Under the pieces are notes generated by a model. It did no database searches, had not been told where the DNA came from, and worked only from the letters and a program-made list of their open reading frames with translations. From contig JBEWZL010000191.1 in the NCBI GenBank assembly GCA_045837725.1, positions 62,001 to 126,000 on the forward strand: a stretch of 64,000 nt of DNA. Direction: 5' to 3'. Every line of letters begins with the position of its first letter. Within the stretch, counting starts at the first letter, position 1. The translations under genes were made by a program, and so were the position numbers. The DNA is from Vermamoeba vermiformis (lineage: Eukaryota; Tubulinea; Echinamoebida). Of the stretch, positions 24,095-37,700 are shown in pieces.

Positions 24095-27000
24095 ATGGGT
24101 ATGTGGAGCTATCGGTACCGTGCGTTGCTCGTCGGCATGATTACGTTATGCTGGACGTTAGCCAACGTTGAGGCAGCAGGTCCGAGAGTTGTTTCATCAT
24201 CTTACACCCAAAAGAGTCTTGTATTTTTTGATGTCGGTTCTGACGTGGCTATTATGAATTTTGACTTCGATCAGGACATCTATTATCAAAAACAATGCTC
24301 GCCACGACCATTCGACCCGCCATTAGAACCAACTATAATTTTACCGTGCTGCAATGCTACATTGACGACGGGCTGCGTCACTCCTTCTGCGTCGTTTAGT
24401 AGATGCATTGATACTACCGTTCAGTATGATGAAGAATTTCATTTTCCTGGCAACTCAGTGGGCAAATTTGCTTACGAATTCCAAGTAGCTAATCCAGATA
24501 CCTGCCACTCGATCTTGATCGGATCAGCGATGAAATACGGTACGGCAATTTTAAAAAAATATGATATTAATCAATTATCACTATGGCGTAAGAGATCGTT
24601 TAACTTTAACTTAGGTGTTACGATCAATCGAATATATATTTAAATTTAATATTAATAATTGGTTGAAAAACTACTAACATCCTTTACATGAAATAGGAAT
24701 TATTACGGTCAAGCTTTTCGGCACACTAGAGACGTTTATTGCAGGCCAGAATGAAATGTTTTATTCGGGGCTTAGCGGATCGAACGGGTTATTCTATTGC
24801 TGCAGCATGATCCGTGGCAGAGGAGACTGGAATGGAAGATTATATGTGCGGATGGAATTAACGGTGGATTCCAAGTGGACAACTCAACTGCTTGGTATGC
24901 AGTTTAACAAATTGGATCGGATCATCCTTTTAATTCATGAACGGGCGTTTAAATTGCTGTCGAATTAACCATAAAGGCGATTATACCTTTATGCTATTGC
25001 TCAGTTTTTCTCGGTCACATAGCCGTGCACATCGCTCTAATTCACACTGACTAATTGACGTCTGTTTAGGTTCACCAATCATTCCATCGGTCGATTACTT
25101 CCATACAAGTAAGCGTGATCATTTACTAAGGCATGTTCACGAAGCTAATTATTATTCAGATCGAATTGAGATTCGTTGTGCGGATGGTTACAATTTCACT
25201 CGTTGTTTTTCGCAGCTTACGGGCGGTTGTTGGCCGATGGCACCAGCATTAGACGATCCTGCTTTTTATTACGTCACAATGTCAGCGTGAGTATATCTAG
25301 ACAAGAATTAAAGATTTTCTGGAGACTGACTGTGATCCACAGCGGAGTAATGCCCGAAGGTCAGATCTCATCAAAGAGGTTTTCTATTGGCTTGGTCTTC
25401 AATACAATCAGTTTCTCTAGTGGGAATGTAAGTGAAAGCTACTACAAGCTATTATTAACAATGAAAATAGTCCTCCGCGACGTATTTACTAGCAGATCGC
25501 AAAGTGCTCGATCCAGCGAACCAGTGCCAAGTCTATTTTCCATTTTTAGTCAACAAAGACGGTGAGGTATGTATCGTGCGTATGACATATTTTGAATCAC
25601 ACAATCGGCATTAACTTTTCGTTTACTTTGCATGAAGCCAGCAGACCCTGTACCCTTCCCCGTAGAGAAACCAGAAACAGATTGCTCAAGCCCCAAATTC
25701 TCCGGCATAGTCGATGGTAATATTATTCATTCCCTATTTAAGCTAGCTTAACAAAGTTCATCCGATAGGGATGTTGAAGTTGATCGATGACTACTCCAAT
25801 TTCAATTCTTCATCGCTAGAGGTTGCCGTACAAAAGTTTCTGTTAGGTTTGGGCGCGACGTGGCAAGAAGGCTGGACGTCCTGTTTCGCTCACATTACCA
25901 ATGAATTGCTTCAGAAGAAGACTAACCTGACTACTTTTGAAGACTCCACTTACTGCCCTTTCACGAATGCCTCTGACCCTCTTTATCTTAACGATCCGTG
26001 CTGTAATGTGCGACAGCAAGAGCTCGCGTGCTGTCGTCCCCGAAACATTACTGTCGACTACGAGCAATCAGTTGTCAATGCTGATGCTGTGGCCAATCAA
26101 TGTCAAAGACCGAAGTGCATTACAGAGACTATTGCCGATTTCATGACGCTGCAACAGTCAAGTGCTGATCGCATGACTGGATGTACTGCCACGACTTCAA
26201 AGGTAATTTCGTAGCAACTTCTTTTTGCTAGCCCACGCAGAATGTAATAACATCACACTTTTTTACAGAACTTAGATAGTACTGCGTTTAGCATCGTGGT
26301 CGAAGGTTGTTACGCAAGTTTGTTCGAAAGCTTTTGCGTCACGAAGTAGGTGTAGTCATGTCTACCATACTAATTTTGCTAATTATTATCTTTTAGTGCT
26401 GATTGCCGAACTTCGACTAAGAATGACGACTCGCAGTGCGTACAAGGAAAGTGTACTGTACCGTGCACTGCCAATGACGAGTGTTTGTCCAACGAGTGTA
26501 CTACGGTCAAGTTATTCAATGGGACTGTAGTTCCTACTTGTGTCATGCACAGCCTTTTGGACGCGAATAACATGCCGTTTGATCAAATTGCCACGCATTT
26601 CATTCAAGTAAGTATCGGTTGCGTGCAACAAAGTGCAGAGCTAACAAACTATATGATAGTGCGTGAACAGAACTATTGACCCTGTTCTGTTCGTGTACAT
26701 TGCACGAGCTGTTGGTGCGACGGAAATTTCAACGGCTGAAGAAGTCGCGGCTGCTCTTATAAAGTCACTTGGCTCCGATCAATGCATTGGTTTCAGCAGC
26801 TTGCTGTTTCCTACCATTGGAGTGCCAGCCAACGTCTCGACGCAAGAAACGTGCGAGTCTTCACAAAGTTGCAATTGGGCGCCATGCGATAGCAACACAA
26901 ATCCCTATTGCAACGCGGCACATTGCAATTCTACTGACGTTCCCGACGAGTTTTGCGGCTTTTGTTTGTACGACCAGTGCTTTGAAGTCTCGAGCTATCC

Positions 27001-30000
27001 CGTGTGCAAGTACTTAGCCTTGCCCTCAGAACAAAACTGCACGCTGTTTAACGGCCATTATAACCCGCTCAACTCGTTTTACCCTCCAAAGTGCATCCGA
27101 CCATCGTCAGTTGGCGAGTGTTATCCGCCTCAGTACTGCGAACAAACTAGCGGGAACTGTGCAGCCACGTGCTACATACCGGTCTACACCGATGCAACAA
27201 GTTGTAATGGACAAACAGTGGGTACTCAAACCGCTACTTGGCAGTCTTGGACGAGAAATAGCACGACGTACGGTCTTTGCACAGTTCCAGTCACAACTTT
27301 GGATGCGTGTCTTAACCTTTCACCTGATGCGAGATTTTGGTACGTAGCTACCTAGTGAAGCTTACTTGCGCGTTTATGTATTGATACGACATATTCTAAC
27401 GTTGAAATTATGTAGGCCGGGAACAGTGTATTCACCGGACAATGCGGCTCAATCAAATCTCAACGACGAAGGATTTTGTACTGCACTCGGTACATGCAAT
27501 CTCGATCTTACAGCACTTGATGTCAATCAACTGCAACAGCTGAAAGTGAAATTCAGTTTTGAGTGCAATCAGTACTGGTGCAGCGGTGCAAATAGAACTA
27601 ACGCGGTTGACTGCGATAATTATGGTAAGGAGTTCTCGATGTTTCCGATGTGTTACTAATATCACTATAGGCTATTGTAACGACTGGACGGGCTGTTACT
27701 TGCCGTATTTGGAAGACAGATCAATTCCTGCTCCGTGTCCTGAAAACTCGCTTTGGACTCCGAAAGGCTGCTTTGTTGAAGCAGGCATCATTGGTCGCCC
27801 AGAGGATTGTATTAGCCCCAAGTAAGTCTTTGTAGTAACATAGTAACAACTCCTAATCATATAACTGTATCAGTCAATGGAGAAATGCTTCGACTACTCG
27901 CGCTGAATGTGAAAGTGTGAAGCTTTGTACAGAGCCAGAAATCGTCAATGCGGTTGGTAAGTTTGTTTAAAAAAGGAGAGCGTTATAGCGTACAAAGCAA
28001 CTAACGCCTTGCGCACAGCATTTGCACCTCGTGACCGTGCAGCTCGTCCCAACAACGTGTCTTTCAAAGACGCGGGAGAATGTGCCAAGTGCGGTGGCAA
28101 ATTCGAGCCCTATTATGAATGGAAGGCACTAGTACGTCTAGTATCAACCCTAATCTAAGAAGAAGTTCTAATAAGACTCTCTTTAACTAGGCTGAATGGG
28201 TGCCACCTCAATGGAGAGGCTTTGAGTGGCGCAAGCGAGAAATGAAGAGTTTGAACAAGTGGGTGCCGCTCATGGATTATGACAAGGCAGTCTCAATGAC
28301 CTACACCGTCGTTGCACGTCGTTACGCAGATATTTTGTCATCAGAGTTGCTTTGCCGGTACGTAGTCAGCAAGATAGTGATCGCATAGTACTATGCCAAT
28401 GTATCGCAGATTCGGTGAAATTCAATCGGCAGTGAGCTCTATTGTCTGTGACTGCACGGACAAGTCAAATGATTGCTCTGACGCTATATCATCTGTTCGT
28501 GATCCCGCTGTAGGTCTCGTGCAAATCTGCACTATGGCCGCGTTCTCACAAACATTTTCTCGTGGCTATTTATACTCTGAGGTACGTCGATAGTCAACTT
28601 AATGCTATACTTACTTACTGTTCTTCTAGCAACCTATTCTTGTCGGTGCAATGGGCTGTGCGCCAGTGCGAGTTGGAGTTGTGCCAATCAGTCAGTTCAA
28701 CTCACGACAAACCATCACTCTGTCAAGTGTTTCTTTGTCATCATCGAGAGATGCACAAGATGGACAAGAACGATTCTACAAGAACTCGAACAATATTGTC
28801 GTTGGAGAGGTACTTGGTGATGGTTTGAGTGTTGACTTCCTTGGCCGTGAGATTCAAGGCGTTAAAGCATGCATTTTCTTCCCTGACGTAAGTAATAGTA
28901 ATATATCAAAAGCATCAGTCTTCTAATGTTTGCGTAGCCAACAACATCTTCATTACCAAATGTCACGCAGTTTGCTGTGTTTTCGATTCCTCGAGGCAGC
29001 AGAGATTTGATCATTACCATTAATAACCCAATCGGTGCTTCTGAAGGGTAAGTCCTTCGTTATTATTTACTGCAACGATGACTAATTCAAAGTATTAGCC
29101 AATACTGCTTTGACGTCGACACCGCAGGCGAAGTGTACTTCGTCATAGCTCTGGTGGATGGTTGGCAAGATACGGACTTTAGCTCGACACTGTCTGCGGG
29201 AGAGTTAGCTCTGGTGGCTATTGGCATTATTCTGTACCTGGTCGTGCTCTTCGCCGCTGTTTATCACTTCGCCGTCTCAATCGTGACACGTGACCCAACG
29301 AAACCTCTTCTCGCTCAATCACGCATTGCGTTGGGTCTTTTGATCATATTCTTGCTCAGTAAGGACAAACCTCTATCCTAATAGTCACGTACCAAACTGA
29401 CCTGCGTCAACAGTTCGAGTGCTCTACTTGTTGCTCTTTGTTAGTGGCACGTTCAACAAATCTCAGTCAGCAGACGTCATTTTCTCAGAGCTCCCGGCAC
29501 TGGTGTTCTTGAACATCTATTGCATCATCGTGCTGAGATGGTGAGTCATTGTTTGACACGTGTCAACCAGGACCCTCGCTAACAGTTTTCAGGGCTGCAC
29601 TTTACCACTTTGGCTTGAAAGACGGTGCAAAGCAGTCATTCAGAAGACTCAAACCAGCTCTCTACGTGTTCGACGGTGTACTAGGCGCAGCATTCATCAC
29701 GTTGCTGATCGTGTACTTCTCACTGAGCGATCAGATCACCATCACATGCGAGTCAAATGACATCGATGTCAACTCTGCCACTCCAAAGCAAATCGTTGCA
29801 ATCGTGTACAAAGCATTCTTTGCAGTTGTTTGCATCATCTTGTCGATTGCCTTCTTGGTTTATGGCTCTCGCATCATTCGATCATCAACTTCGTTCACCG
29901 TCAGATCGTTGGATCGTGCCGAACAACGTGCAATCAAGAAGCGTAAACAGGATGTGCTAAACGTAAGTGAAAAACTCGCTGTAGAAGTACGCGTACTAAT

Positions 30001-31508
30001 CCACCGAACAGAAAATCGTGATTACAGTGGTGTGCACGTTGTGTTTGTTGGGTCAAGCAGCCAATCTTCTTCGAGCATCAGCAACGAATGAACCAGGCAT
30101 TTACATCTTGATCTTCTTGTACCCAATCGAACTTCTTCCCAGCATCATGTTCATCATTATTCTCAAGAAAGTACCCTTCTTTTATCATGCCTCGCTGTTT
30201 GCCAGAAAACCACAACTTGAAGTCAATCGCAACTGGAGAAGATCTGTCAAGCCGCAAAGCCACATTACTTCGAAGAAACGTAACACCGCTTATGGCGAGA
30301 TCAACGCTCGGTTGATTGCTGAAGAGGAGGCTGAAGAGGTACGTAGCATTTTAGATTGGCAGGGACTTAATGACTCACACGTCCCCAAGGCTGCAAATGC
30401 CGTGCCAATGTCCGATACATTTAACGGTGAGACAAACATCGCTTTTGCCGAGCTCAAGGTTGCGCAGGAGATCGGAGCAGGCAACTACGGAAAGGTCAAT
30501 CTCGGAAGTAAGTCATAAAACGACGCTGCCAGTGCATTTTTAGTACTAAGACTAACACCTTCTGCAGCTTGGAAAGGGTCACAAGTTGCATTGAAACGAA
30601 GCAAAGCGTTCGAAAGGAGTGAGTTTGTGAGAGAAGCGAAACTTGTCATGACTTTGCCTCCTCATCAGAACGTCGTTCAAACATTTGGATTGACCAACGA
30701 TGGTTTCAACCTAATGGTTGTTATGGAGTACTGTAGTGGCGGCTCACTCGACGTCAAGTTGTTTGATTTGCCAGATCCAGTGAGTGACAAAGAGAAACTT
30801 GCGATCTTGATTGGCATTGCTCAAGGCATGCAACACTTGCATCAAAACAAGATTATCCATAGAGATCTTGCTGCACGTAACATTCTCCTCAATAACAACG
30901 TGCCAAAGGTTTCGGTAAGTGCATCCGCGATCCTGGTGTATTAACTGGTCACTGACAAACATTGAAAGGACTTTGGTTTGTCTCGTAAAGTCGACGATGT
31001 GTTGAGAAATAGTACAACAAGGAATAACGTGGGACCGATTCGTTGGATGGTAAGAAATGAGACCTAAGATTCACATATGCGCACATCACACGACGAACAT
31101 TTGCTTGTATCACATATCTACGCATATCTTAATGAAATTTATAATGTATAGGCACCTGAAGCACTCAGAGACGGCACATACAGTGCAAAGACAGACGTGT
31201 GGTCATTCGGAGTGGTCATGTTCGAAGTGATCGTGCAGTCAGAACCACACGTGGAAGAAGATCCGTTGTTCATTGGCATCAAAATTCGTGATGGTGCATT
31301 CTTTCCACGACTTCCAGCAACATCGACGAATGATCAAGTGCTCAGAAACTTGATGGAACAGTGTTGTCGCAAAGACCCCAATGAACGACCTGTATGTTCG
31401 ACTCTGGTCATTTAATAACTTAACTAACTGTGTTTTATTTCATAGGACTTCAACAATATCTGTCAAGTGCTTGTGAATCGATGGAACGAACTCTACGGCA
31501 AAATGTAA
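24095..31508 (+). CDS. 7TM receptor with Cys-rich ectodomain and tyrosine-kinase-like domain, copy 1
   Basis: Signal peptide (LLVGMITLCWTLANVEA) opens a multi-exon gene of about 7.4 kb. The ectodomain is very long and Cys-rich (ILPCCNATL, QSCNWAPCDSN, CGFCLYDQC, CAKCGGKFEP). From about 29130 to 30170 seven hydrophobic segments follow, starting ELALVAIGIILYLVVLF and including ELPALVFLNIYCIIVLRWA. The layout and phrases recall the THH1/TOM1/TOM3 7TM family. A kinase follows (about 30440-31500): GAGNYGKV, VALKRS, HRDLAARNILL, SDFGLSR, RWMAPEAL, DVWSFGVVMFEV, ending LYGKM. HRDLAARN is the tyrosine-specific form, and all catalytic residues are present. It should sense an extracellular ligand and signal by phosphorylation; the ligand is unknown. 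Not every exon border was resolved. Confidence 0.88.
29554..29565. promoter_or_regulatory. Intronic palindrome TGACACGTGTCA
   Basis: Exact copy in an intron of the 7TM region of receptor-kinase copy 1; the matching intron of copy 2 has it too (37010-37021). Confidence 0.6.
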
Positions 31509-31750
31509 TTGGCCTTTCAGAAGCGCGTTTGCTTGGAAGCCGTCATTGTAATTAAGCTTACTATATTATTGTCTTTGTGTTGATAAATTTATCAACTACT
31601 GATTTGTTGTGTCTCGTGATTCGTTTTTTGACGTTTTTTGACACGACGGTTGACATTTCGGGTTCCTGTCCGGTCTCCAATTTTGCGTCGGTCATAAAAA
31701 TACGGCTAGTCCCTTATGACAACAAGCGGTTGTATATTTTTAATGCCGCC

Positions 31751-34700
31751 ATGTCCACTTTGATTCGTTTTGTATTTACTTTGTGTATTATTTGTTTTGT
31801 TTCGTTAGTTAGAGCAGATGGGCCTGCTGTAGTATCTTCGTCCTATACAGAAAAGAATTTAGATTTTTTGGACGTTGGTTCTGAAGTCGTTATTTTGAAT
31901 TTCGATTTCGACCAAGACATCTATTTTCAACAAGAATGCCCACAACAACCAGGGGACTCTCCAATAGAGCCCACAATAATACTACCATGTTGCAATTCAA
32001 CTCTTGCAGTAAATTGTGCGACTGCGGACGCACAAGACGGATATTGCTTGGACACCACGGAAGATCGCGAAGAAGAATTTCGTTTCCCGCACAGTTTTAA
32101 TTCTAGATATGAATTTCAAGTGGGTAACCCTGCGACATGCCACTCAGTAATGTTTGGCACGAAAATGGATTACGGTAAGATAGATCTGATAAAAGGCGCC
32201 AAAAGCGCAACACGAAAAAATCCGATAATTGAGCTAATAATACCATTTTCACAAATTTACTCGTATGCAAAATATTTAGCGCTGATTATATAGGGATTTT
32301 AAACATCAAAATGTTTACTCGCGTTAATGCTTACGTCAATGGCAAGCCAGACTTTTACACAGCTTTTGTTGGTGCCAATAGCATATTCGTATGTTGCTCT
32401 ACAATTAGATCTCGTAACCCTTCATGGAACGGCAAACTTTATGTTCGCGTCGAGCCATCTACGGATGCCAAGTGGACTTCGCAACTGCTCAGTACGTAGA
32501 CTTATTATTAGGCTTACATTTTTTCATAATTTGCTTCCGTTCGTTTCATGAAAGCTGATCTTGTGCTCTTAGATTCCCCGATCGTCAGCGCGACTGATTA
32601 TTTTCATACGAGTAAGCTTAGAATATCAATACCAAAGGACAAAGCGACTTATTATCTTTAGATCGACTTGAGATTCGTTGCGCAAACGGCTACAATTACA
32701 CGCGTTGCATTCCGCAGTTGACGGGCGGATGTTGGCCACTCGCGCCAGCCAAGGACGATCCTCCTTACTATTTCATAAATATGGCATCGTAAGTACCAAG
32801 CTCATTGCATTTAAATGATTAACGATTTGATAGTGGCAAACAACCTGAAGGAGAAATTATCGGCCGAAGATTTTCTTTGTCGTTGGCTTTTAAGACCAGC
32901 AGTTTTGTTTCTGGAACGGTGCGCACGTGCATTTTATATTCATATTCATTAGCTTATTCTGATGTACCATCTTAGTCTTCTACGACGCTTTATATTCTTG
33001 ATCGAGCAGTGTTGGATCCGTCAAATCAATGCTTCGTGCACTTTCCTTATTTGGTCAATAGTAACGGAGAGGTATGTATTCTTATAGTAGCCACCGGCAC
33101 TATTATTTACGTCCTATTTGTAGCCTGCAAAACCTACGGCATTCCCTGCAGAAAAGATCGAAACATGCTCGCAAGCAGCATTTTCGACTCGACTTGACGG
33201 TAAGATTTAAGCTTTCAATCACTTTTATTGACGTTTCTAAAGGTTTTTTGACCCAAATTAACGATTTGTCTGGAAAATTCAACGGTTCAACAACCGAAAT
33301 GGTCGTGCAAGATTTTGTCGCTGTAAGTTGACGAGACGTATTCTCATTTATTATCACCTTAATAATGACAACGCAACTATTTCCAGCTTTTGGCCAACAC
33401 CTGGAGTAAAGAATGGACGTCGTGCATTTCATTTATTAGCAAGGGTTTGTTGGAGACTAATGTGGAGTCAGCAGAGTTCATCGATTCGACGTTTTGTCCT
33501 TTCTTCGACCCAACTGACCCACGTTACTTATACGACCCTTGCTGCAATGTTCGGCAACAAGAGTCAGAGTGCTGCCGTGTACGAGATTTGAATGTTGACG
33601 ATTATCAAAATACCGTTGTAAGTGCGAATGCTGTTGCCCAACAATGCAAGCGACCCAAGTGCGTGACGGAAACTATCAACGATTACTTGGCTCTGCAGCA
33701 ATCCACGGCCGATAGAATCACTGGTTGTACTGGACAAAGCTCAAAGGTAAAAAATTACGTGACGGAAGTTCGGCTAAACAAAATTGACACTTTTTGTTTT
33801 AGACCATTAGCAGCGCTGTGTTGACGCAGACTTTGGGATGTTCCAACAACTTGTTCGAGACAAAATGCTTGGCCTCGTACGTTTCAAACGAAGAAACTTG
33901 CCGATTCTAACGAGAATGCAGGTCTGATTGCACTACAGTTTGTACGACAGGTGGATTTTGTGCGGTGCCTTGTACCACGGATGAAGATTGTTTGTCTCGC
34001 TCTTGTTCTCTGACAGCAGCAATAGACGGCAAGAACGTGTCTATTTGCAAGATGATCAATGCGTTGGATATCAACAACGTGCCGTTTGACCGAATCAACG
34101 CTCAATTCCTTCAAGTACGCAACTTACAATTTTCATATGTACTAATACTAATACCTCTTTAGTGCATTGAAAAAACTGTCGATCCTGTGCTATACTTCTA
34201 TATTAAGCGTCTAGTGGGAGCATCAGGTAAGACCTTTTGTTTATCAGGCCAAGAAAAAGTTATAACAATTGTTTAGCCTCCGATGATGTCAACAAAGTTG
34301 CGGACTTGGTACTTCAACTAGCAGGCAATGAAGAGTGTTTTGGATTCGGAAATTTCCTGTTCCAACCGTTGTCTATTCCGACCAACATCTCAACGCAAGA
34401 AACGTGTGACTCGTCTCAGAGTTGCAATTGGGCACCTTGTGACAGCAATGCAAGTTCGAATTGCAACAACAGGACCTGCACGGAGGCAGTTGGCTCCGAG
34501 TACTTCTGCGGCTATTGCTTGTACGACCAATGCATTGAAATCTCGAGCTTCCCCGTATGCAAGTACACGGCCCTGCCCTCAGAACAAAACTGCACTTACT
34601 TCGGTGGTTTGTACAATGGGCTTAATCCTACGTACCCGAAATGTGTCAGACCGTCCAGTCTCGAGTGTTACCCGCCCCAATTCTGCGAACAAAGCAACGC

Positions 34701-37700
34701 GCCTTGCTCGGCCGTGTGTTACGTGCCAGCTTACACTAACGCAGCGACATGTGATGGCACGGCAGTTGGCACTCAGGTGGCCAGCTTCAAGGCCTGGACG
34801 AGGGATGGTAATTCATACGGTCTTTGCACAGTGCCAGTCACGACATTAGACGCGTGTTTGAACCTTTCACCTGACACGAGATTTTGGTACGTTTTCTAAA
34901 ATTTCACGCTAGGTTCGCTGTCACTAACTCTATAACAGGCCTGGCACGGACTTTTCCGAGGACAGTTCTTCTCAAACAATCTTCAACAGTGAAAACACGT
35001 GCACGCTTGCTGGAATGTGTAACTTGGACATTTCGAACCTCAATAACTTGGAGTTTAGTACTCTCAACACGTACGTCAAGGCTTGCAGGCACGTGTTCTG
35101 CGAGCTGTAACAGGCCTCCGCTGCCATGTACGGATTGCACTACTGCCGAGGCCTGTGACGCGAATGGTACGTAATCAACGGCAACTTTTTGCAGGTCTAA
35201 TTCTTCAATAGGTTATTGCAATCAAAACGTTGGCTGTTACGCACCTTTTTCGGATCAATGGGCTGATTCTCCGTGTCCTGAAGGCACCGTATGGACGGCG
35301 ATTGGTTGTATCATTGACCCGTCAATTATTTCTGACCCCGCTAATTGCACTAGCCCTAAGTAAGCTATATTAGTGTTATACCGAAACTAATAGCATTAGT
35401 GTCTGGCACGGGGCGGCAACAACACGTGAGGAGTGTGAAAGAGTCAAAATATGCGCTGAACCTGCCATTATCAATGCTGTTTGTAAGTCTTAAAAAACGT
35501 TGACCAAGCGTGTTCTGAAAGCTAATTTTCTTATTTAGCCTTCACAACTAAGGACCTGACAGCACGTCCAAATTCGATCTCTTTCAAGAACGAGAGCGAG
35601 TGTACCAAGTGCGGAGGTACGATTGAGCCGTACTGGACTTGGACAGCTGGTGAATGGCGACCAGGCCAGTTCGTGCCATTCGAATGGCGCAAGCGAGAAA
35701 TGAAGGCGGTGAACAAATGGACAAAGCTGATTGATCAGTCAGAGGCACAACTATTCGTTAACAAAGTCGTCTCGCAACGCTATGCTGACGTCTTGTCATC
35801 TGAAATGCTGTGCAGGTAAAAAAGACTATGGTCCTATCATTATACTTAATGCTAACCCTTGCCGAGTAGATACGGTCAGTTGCAATCTGCGGCCTCGGAG
35901 ATTGTGTGCGATTGTGCTAGCGATGGCACAAACTGCAACACATCAGTCGCAACCATTCGAGACCCCCCTGTTGCCCTAGTCCAGTTCTGCACGTATGCGA
36001 AGTTCAACCAAACATTCTCTCGTGGTTATTTGTACGCCGAGGTCAGTAGTCTGTTTGACACCTCGTGACACTTTCTTTGACACGTGTCATTTAGAATCCG
36101 TCAACGGATCTGGGCTGTGCGCCAGTACGAGTGGGAGTTGTGCCAATCAGTCAGTTCAACTCACGACAAACCATCACTCTGTCAAGTGTCTCTTTGTCAT
36201 CATCGAGAGATGCACAAGATGGACAAGAACGATTCTACAAGAACTCAAACAATATTGTTGTTGGAGAGGTACTTGGTGATGGTTTGAGTATTGACTTCCT
36301 TGGCCGTGAGATTCAAGGCATTCAAGCATGTATATTCTTCCCTGACGTAAGTATTCGATACCATTATTCGACACGCGTTCTCACTTCATTAGCCAACGAC
36401 ATCACGTCTGCCGGGCATCACTAAGTTCAGCATTTTCTCGATCGACAGAACGGCTACAGGTCTCGCCATTTCAGTTAACGAGACATATGATGCTTCTGAA
36501 GGGTAAGTATATCATAGACTAATAGCAGTCCTAAGACTAGTCCTTCAGGTATCATTGCATTGACTTGGTCAACATGAACGTGGGCAAGACATTTTTCACG
36601 ATTGCACTGGTCGACAGCTGGCAAGACACGCTATTCAGTTCAACACTGACTGAAGGCGAGTTAGCACTTGTAGCTATTGGCATTGTGCTGTACTTGACTG
36701 CTCTCTTTGCTTCGGTCTACCACTTCGCCGTGTCAATCGTGACACGTGACCCAACGAAGCCTCTTCTCACTCAGTCACGCATTGCGTTGGGTCTTTTGAT
36801 CATATTCTTGCTCAGTAAGTACAAACCTCTATCCTAATCGTCACGTGCCAAACTGACCTGTATCATCAGTTCGAGTGCTCTACTTGTTACTCTTCGTGAC
36901 GGGTACCTTCAAGAACTCTCAGTCAGCAGACGTCATTTTCTCAGAGCTCCCGGCACTGGTGTTCTTGAACATCTATTGCATTATCGTACTGAGATGGTGA
37001 GTCGTCATTTGACACGTGTCAACTAGTACCCTCACATGACATTTTCTGACTTTTTTGCAGGGCTGCACTTTACCACTTTGGCTTGAAAGACGGTGCAAAG
37101 AAGTCTTTTAGAAGGCTTAAACCTATTCTATATGCCTTTGACGCCCTGTTAGGTGCAGCATTCATCACGTTGCTGATTGTGTACTTCTCACTGAGCGATC
37201 AGATCACCATCACATGCGAGTCAAATGACATCGATGTCAACTCTGCCACTCCAAAACAAATCGTTGCAATCGTGTACAAAGCATTCTTTGCAGTTGTTTG
37301 CATCATCTTGTCGATTGCCTTCTTGGTTTATGGCTCTCGTATCATTCGATCATCAACATCGTTCACAGCAAGGTCACTCGATCGCGCTGAACAACGTGCA
37401 ATCAAGAAACGAAAGAGGGACGTGTTGAACGTGAGTACTTATAATGGCCGATAAGAACAGCAAAACTAATTGTTTAACGCGTAGAAAATCGTGATTACAG
37501 TGGTGTGCACGTTGTGTTTGTTGGGTCAAGCAGCCAATCTTCTTCGAGCATCAGCAACGAATGAACCAGGCATTTACATCTTGATCTTCTTGTACCCGAT
37601 CGAACTGCTCCCCAGCATCATGTTCATCATCATTCTCAAGAAAGTTCCGTTCTTTTATCGTGCCCCAGCTCTTTGACAGCAAGAAGCTCCTCAATATCAA

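Noticed and set aside
29281-29295. GTGACACGTGAC in the receptor-kinase exons as a further copy of the intronic palindrome
   Set aside because: It is coding (VTRDPT), not a perfect TGACA-N2-TGTCA site, and is shared by both paralogues through descent.
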